From NCBI GenBank assembly GCA_001600175.1, contig BCJC01000007.1, positions 1,636,115 through 1,700,114 of the forward strand: DNA of 64,000 nucleotides, read 5' to 3'. Each line of letters begins with the position of its first letter. Position 1 is the first letter of the stretch. The translations under genes and the position numbers were made by a program. This DNA is from Erythrobasidium yunnanense (lineage: Eukaryota; Basidiomycota; Cystobasidiomycetes; Erythrobasidiales; Erythrobasidiaceae). Below the pieces are notes generated by a model. That model was not told where the DNA came from, did no database searches, and saw only the letters and a program-made list of their open reading frames with translations. Of this stretch, positions 54,176 through 64,000 are shown one piece after another.

Positions 54176-55298
54176 GTACGGAAATTGGCTTTTCGCATCT
54201 GCGGCTACCAGCTCACAGAATGCTCTACTCATCAGGTGCCTTCGCCGACTACACGCACATCCTCTGCTATAGCTCCGAAGTTACCTCCAGAAATCATCTC
54301 CCAAATCCTCACTTTCACCAACGACTATGAGCTCGCTTGCACGCTCAACTACCCTTACGCACTACCGCAAAGTGCACCTTGGATCGAACAAAGCACAGTC
54401 CTGGACCGCGCAATCCTCTGTAGCAAACTGCCGAACGTAAAGGCCGTCTATAAAAGCGGGCATGTCAGATTCAGCGCTTGGGGAGCACGGGTGATGGTCC
54501 GCTTTGGGTATACCCATCTACTCGACTGGCTGTTCAAAAGTGATCCAGATCAGATGCATTGTGTCTGCGACGAGCTTTTGCCTGAAGTAGCTTCAGCTTG
54601 GGGCAGAGTGGAAGTTCTGGAGTGGGCGAAGAGAAGCAAGTTCTTCACCGAGTGCCGGTCCTTCTCGCATCGCGCTATGGACGATGCATCCCGCAACGGA
54701 CATGTGCGAATCTTGCAGTGGTGGCTCGACAGTGGTATCACACCTCTCAGCTACTCCGAGCATGCACTCAATCATGCGACCATCAAGAAGCAGATCCCTA
54801 CACTCGAGTGGTGGAAGTCATCAGGCTTGCCACTCAAAGTTGGCAACGTGCTCGACTTCGCCAGCATGGTTAAAGACGGTTCACCTGATCTTCTAGACTG
54901 GTGGAACAGCAAGTCCGGGCTTACGGGCGCTTCGACTAAGATGGCACTCTACCATCTGTCTTGTGTGGGAAACATAAGCTTACTGCAATGGTGGAAGGAA
55001 AGCGGTCTTCCGTTAACATACGACAAGGAAGTACTGGTTGGAGCTACAAAGCAAGGAAGAGTAGACTCACTGAACTGGTGGCTCGACTCCAAGTTACCAG
55101 TATCATACACCTTCTTCGATATAGAGTAAGTCCGTAGCTTCTCCTTCCGATCCCATGCTGACCCGTTGAACTCGCAGAGAAGCGATAGAAGACTCCGTCG
55201 CCGGTCGTGACATAGTGGAAGAATGGTGGTGTAAGCACGGCCTACGTAGATATGCTAATGCGCAAAATTGGACAAAGAGCCGAGCATTAGGACGATAA
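54176..55298 (+). CDS. Ankyrin-like repeat region, continuous with the glutathione S-transferase frame
   Basis: The open frame continues from the transferase through VRKLAFRICGYQL to an F-box-like start LPPEIISQILTFTNDYELACTL and a repeat series with WLFKSDP, LEWAKRSKFF, HVRILQWWLDSGI, IPTLEWWKSSGLP, DLLDWWNSKSGL, ISLLQWWKESGLP and SLNWWLDSKLP, about 33 residues apart. These W-W-containing repeats are the ankyrin-like type seen in many fungal proteins. A last intron (55126-55177) leads to IVEEWWCKHGLRRY and a stop at 55296. The only in-frame ATG is at 54035, inside the transferase C-domain. So this is either the C-terminal half of a 592-residue fusion or a gene whose start is inside its neighbour. 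Confidence 0.7.
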
Positions 55299-55555
55299 TT
55301 GAGTTATGCAGTCGTTGTCGTCTCAAGTAGCAGTAACAAGCGCCTGCGCGATTAGTATTCTACTTAAGGTCATTCAGCCCACGTTGATGTGGTCAGACTG
55401 TTCGTTTCGTGCTCTGGTGCTTGCTTCAAGCTTAAGCGGAAAGGTGCACTGTTTGCGTTGGGTGCTTGACATATGAGGTATCTATACAATGTTGCGATAT
55501 GCTCTTACAAAATGACTGACTGAACGGCTTCAAGTAACGATTTTGGATATCGAGC
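55299..55555. other. Convergent intergenic region
   Basis: 257 bases between opposite stop codons; no gene seen. Confidence 0.4.
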
Positions 55556-56918
55556 TTATTTCCCCATGTCCAGCTTGGTATCGTTCATATCCCTTCTCGT
55601 TGTGTCGAATCGCAATAACGGCGATCCAAGCATGACACGGAATGTCGATGGTTGCGGTGATCTCGGCGTACCAGGTGCCTCTTCGTATCGGCTTTCCAGC
55701 AGGACCAGGTCCGGCATCTGCGAGCTAAGTATATCCTGCTTGTCTTGCGTATCGCACACTCTATCATGGCTCGCTTTCCTTGTCACCCAGAAGAAGACGA
55801 CTGCTGAGACTGCTACGTCTGTAAGACACGCAGCTATACAGATATGCGCGGCTTGATGCCCTCTCATGACGGCGATGCTGATCAGATTCCCTGTAGTTGT
55901 TGCCATGCTGAGAAGGGTCGCGATGCAGGACTCCTTGATCACAGAGCGAGATGAGTCCAGCATAGGTGAGCCAGACCGGATGCTGGATTTGATAGGGAAT
56001 GCATGAAGAGTATATATCAGCATTGCTTGATTATGTGTGTGAGAGTGGACGGGACGTACAGGAAGTAAACGAAAACGCATGTGAGATAGATATGGAAGAC
56101 AGCATCGGCTACCGTTCCCGGGATGACGACCACCCGCTTGACGCCAATATGGCAAAGGCCGTTCGAGTGGATATCAGCGTCTCGAGCGTATATGACTGCT
56201 CCAGCGATACCGAGCTGACAATTAGAAGACAAGTCAGAATCGACGCCTTGCCAATCTCGCGAGTGCGCTGTCGCTTACCCAGCCCAATAAGAAGACCGCA
56301 GAGAGGCTGTACCACCGACTTGAGAAGCGATGGAAGAACTGCCGTGGTGGTTGCTTGCCTGTGTGCACCACATATACTGTTCATTTGGGGGGATACGAAC
56401 GATCAGTATCGAGCTGAGATATTGGAAGGAAGGACAAAGGTGGGCTGACCTCGCTCCACTATTGACATGAGATAAAGATATGGTCTTAGCTGGGGTGTAC
56501 TGAGCAGCACAGAGTACTGTTCTTACTGAAAAACACTGCATCGAACAAGTATCAGCCAGGCTTGAAGATGCTATGTAGGGCTAGTTGAAGGCTCACGGTA
56601 TATAAAGAGCTTTGCTCCAACGTAGAAGATGATGCATATCCATATTCCCCAATCGCACATCGAGGCACTAGCAGCCGGATTCAGACCAAAGAGGAACAGA
56701 GTCGACAAGAAGGCGAAGAGCCAAGAAGCCAGAAGAAGGCATATGATGCACGCTCTTGCGAACGAGTATTGACCTTGCACTAGTTTTCGCCATTGAATGC
56801 TGGATATCCGACTTGAGACGAGCGCCGTGAGGAGTGCGATGACTAGCAGGTGGTAGGAGCATAGTACTGGGCGAACCCATGGCCTATTTGTTGGCCATGA
56901 TGAAGCTTCGAGAGGCAT
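55556..56918 (-). CDS. Seven-transmembrane-like fungal membrane protein with two microexons
   Basis: Six exons, 56918-56597, 56535-56527, 56458-56450, 56376-56279, 56214-56060 and 55982-55556, give 339 residues. Hydrophobic helices are LLVIALLTALVSSRI, ACIICLLLASWLFAFLSTLFLF, WGIWICIIFYVGAKLFIYLFF, WYSLSAVFLLGWLGIAGAVIY, VADAVFHIYLTCVFVYFLI, ATLLSMATTTGNLISIAV and IAACLTDVAVSAVVFFWV, which makes about seven. The motif YVGAKLFIYLFFMERVYVVH is only made by joining exon 1, two 9-base exons and exon 4; it fits the K-x2-Y-x-F-x2-ER-V pattern common to fungal proteins of this type. A cytoplasmic tail of about 75 residues follows. The function is unknown; receptor-like topology does not prove signalling. 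Confidence 0.72.
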
Positions 56919-58170
56919 TCAAGCGATCTCGTTGCGCTTCTTTCTTCTCAGGTCAGGTGAAGCTGGGGAAGGAGGTCAGAGAGAGGGGAAAGCTTTCAAG
57001 CACATAGGTGATAGGAAGTCTTTCATAGAACGGGCTTCGGAAACGATAACATCAAGCACGGTCCCGTCCTGACAGAAAAGGCATGTACTTTCGAGAAACT
57101 CTAATTTTCATGGGAACCAGAAGCGTGGAAGATCATGTCCGCTATCGCAGGGCAGAGTGTGGCTTTCCGAAGGTTCTCGGTATAATAGGTAGTGGGGGCA
57201 ATTAGGAATGGATGTCATTGTTGTTGTTCGGCCTTTCAACATCGAATATCGTGGTGCAGATCCCTCACCGCTCTCGGCGAGGAACTAAAGGCAAGTATGA
57301 TATGTGAGCAGCGAATGCAGAGAGAGCGTCACGGAGAACTGTGCGTATGTCGGCGTTGATATAAGTGATTGATTGGAACAAATGGTAGGACTGACAACAA
57401 GAAGTACGGCGAGGTACAAGAAATAGAATGTGACGATGACGAGCTGGCGAGCATAAGGCATACTAAATAATGACTGCAGCGCGATAGATAGATACCGTCT
57501 GCACGATGCCATTCTACCGCGCCTTGAAGCACAATCCGCCTTGTCTCCAGACTGGAGCTACGGCATCACTTATGCCAACAAGGATGGAAACCTCGAAGGC
57601 ACGGATGAGATAATCTTGCAAGAGTATGACTCGATACTGTCCTGGTAGAAAGGCTATCCATTTGCAGGCTTTGACACCGTGCGAAAGGATATGCCAGGAG
57701 TTGATCTTAAGAGCCTGCGTGGGATACTGGACGAGAGATGGAAGTGGACGATGGAGTGCAGGAGAACTGTGGACGAAGGTGGTGAAGCACGAGAGTAGCA
57801 GTGAAAATTTCGGAGGAACAGCTTGACTTTGCGCGGACAGGTCAGCCTACGTACACGGGCAATACGTAGAGCTACCGCGTGGATAGGCTGCTACTCTATA
57901 TTACCTGTCACGCACGCAGCTTTCGAGATTCTAGATTGACCGTATGGAGCAGAGACAAGCTGCAGCCGGCGCCGCGAACAAGGTAAATGTCGCAAGCTGG
58001 GATAGATGTGAGAATGCAATAGAACGATGGACATAGAACATTCAACATAACATAGATCCAGTAGTATTCACCTTCGATAATGAATGATGCCTCAATCTTG
58101 CCTTTGTCCTGATCCGAGGCCGTGTTCTGTCGACATTCTGACCTGATCCATCGCTGCACAGCGAATCCAT
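56919..58170. other. Gene-poor stretch with a possible gene remnant
   Basis: 1252 bases without a supported gene. On the minus strand, 57512-57285 encodes RRYLSIALQSLFSMPYARQLVIVTFYFLYLAVLLVV, a basic segment followed by one hydrophobic helix that recalls the first helix of ferric-reductase-like proteins, but nothing downstream continues the family and no splice extends it convincingly. It may be a remnant or chance. The plus-strand frame 57626-57826 has no features. Part of the stretch must hold the promoters of the two flanking divergent genes. Confidence 0.4.
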
Positions 58171-62767
<4,597 letters not shown>

Positions 62768-63257
62768 ACCTGCCATTCTTCTGGTCCTGTCACGCCCAAG
62801 TCTCCCGTCAACTATGTTTCATGGCATCTGTCTGGCTCGCATATTGTGTGCTTCTTATTTCGACCTCTATGTTTGCTACGTAGCTGTGAATTGTAGAATA
62901 CTGATCTGAAAATCAAGAAGTTCTGACGCGAAAGAGGATCGGTCTTTGTGCCTGGGGCGCTTTTGGCTGACGCTAACATCCCTCGCAGTCGAGTATACAT
63001 GCACATTGTATGAATATCCTGGACACTCTAGCCGCCGATTCTGCCTGACCTTAAACACCTTGTTTGCCCTTTGTCCTCTGTACTGCTGCCAACTCGCCTG
63101 CGACGAGCTTGATACATTGGCCATTTCCAGGCTTTCAACATTTTTCAAGCAACTTAACATCGAGGCCACGTTACGTCTCATCGCACACATCGGCGCACCT
63201 CTACAGTCGAAGCCAACGCGACGCCCTCCCTTTGGCTGAGCAGCGAGCGGGACGACG
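62768..63257. other. Intergenic region
   Basis: 490 bases between two plus-strand genes. Short open frames exist on both strands without domain features. Presumed 3' end of the protease gene and promoter of the next. Confidence 0.4.
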
Positions 63258-63961
63258 ATGAAGTCGTTCAGGAAAGGGCTGTCGGTGAGTCGCCAGGAGC
63301 GTCCAGAAATGACCAGAAACAACGCTGACAGCTTGCGCTATTCCCTTTCACGCCCTTACTCGCTCGCTGGCTCGTTGGTCCCCCAAAGCTGCGAAAGGAG
63401 AGCCGCGACAAGCTCGACGCCAGCAAAGACAGCGCGAACAACAGCAACAATAGCAGTAGTAATACATCTGGAGGGAACGGCGGCAACACTGGATCCGCTG
63501 GGAGGGCTGGGTCGAGAGAGCGGGATGGGAGCGGGAGCGGCACCAACAGCAAAGGCCAAGTCAGCTACCTCGCTGGATCAGGAGTAGAACGAACTGGTTC
63601 TCCTTCGCATTCCCCATCGTCCTCGACATCCAGCTTGAACAACGCTGGAACCGCTGTCGGGACCGGTCTCCCAGCTGGACCCCAGGCGGCCACCTACCAG
63701 GCGCACGGCCAGCCGTCAACGTCCTCCTCATCCGCATCCTCAAGAGCAACAGGTTTCCTCAGCTCGCTCGCAAACTCAGCAAGAAACTCCGTCTCGGGAG
63801 GATCCTCGTCCTCGCATCAGCAACAGCATTCTAACGCGAATAACAATGCAAGCGCAGGCGCAGCGTCGACTCCTCCTCAGCCTACGAGGCATTATGACAG
63901 CTCGCATAACCAAAACACGCCTGGAGGTGGTCCTCCAAGTATCGTGGTCAGTCCAGAAAAC
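63258..63961 (+). CDS. N-terminal part of a low-complexity protein, continues past the window
   Basis: Exons 63258-63284 and 63332-63961, the second ending at a good donor GTAAGT; the gene continues beyond the window. MKSFRKGLS is followed by a hydrophobic and basic segment LALFPFTPLLARWLVGPPKL and then about 190 residues of Ser/Asn/Gly/Gln-rich sequence. The last residues are GGGPPSIVVSPEN. Such N-termini occur in fungal PP2A B56 regulatory subunits, among others, but no diagnostic domain lies in the window, so no function is assigned. Confidence 0.6.
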
Positions 63962-64000
63962 GTAAGTACCCGTCGAGCTACCGCAACGGAGAAGCCGTCT

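Noticed and set aside
57285-57512. A ferric-reductase gene on the minus strand.
   Set aside because: Only one helix-like segment is readable and no further family motif follows; described only as a possible remnant.

Overview
The window is nuclear DNA of a fungus, most likely a basidiomycete. Almost every gene is cut by introns of about 45 to 65 bases with GT...AG ends and a CTGAC/CTAAC-like branch motif, genes lie close together on both strands, and the gene set is fungal (kexin, Pho81-type SPX protein, CFEM protein, DUF924 protein). The exact lineage cannot be read from the sequence alone. About 30 protein-coding loci are supported; no rRNA, tRNA or CRISPR array was seen.

Region by region. 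1-2505: end of a sugar-phosphate cyclase of the demethyl-4-deoxygadusol type followed on the same strand by a membrane-anchored ATP-grasp ligase, which together look like part of a fungal mycosporine (UV-screen) pathway. 2579-20593: housekeeping block with the DNA glycosylase OGG1, a USP48-like deubiquitinase, an OTU1-like deubiquitinase, kexin, a DUF924 protein, the replicative helicase subunit MCM7, and a serine/homoserine O-acetyltransferase. 20989-26454: a tandem family of unrecognised intracellular proteins with Ser-rich N-termini. Two copies are whole; two are truncated and face each other across a 972-base island of about a dozen palindromic units bounded by a perfect 37-base terminal inverted repeat. 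26457-40222: a METTL21-like methyltransferase, an F-box-like protein, nucleoporin NDC1, an alpha/beta hydrolase, a GPI-anchored CFEM protein, a Pho81-like SPX/ankyrin regulator and a probable mitochondrial protein. 40321-44539: three tandem F-box/LRR-like genes about 1.5 kb apart, each with its own reading-frame break. 44592-48635: SRR1-like protein, RanGAP (divergent pair) and NMN adenylyltransferase. 49129-53102: three genes I cannot name. 53221-55298: a glutathione S-transferase whose frame runs without a stop into an ankyrin-like protein. 55556-56918: a 7-TM-like protein built with two 9-base microexons. 58171-62767: USP7/Ubp15-type deubiquitinase. 63258-end: start of a low-complexity protein that leaves the window.

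Most of the window is ordinary core-gene territory with no functional linkage between neighbours. The accessory parts are the mycosporine pair, the two tandem expanding and decaying families, and the palindromic island. Exon coordinates were derived by hand from splice motifs and frame continuity; for most multi-exon models the summed exons give an uninterrupted frame. Protein identities rest on recognised motifs, not on database searches.
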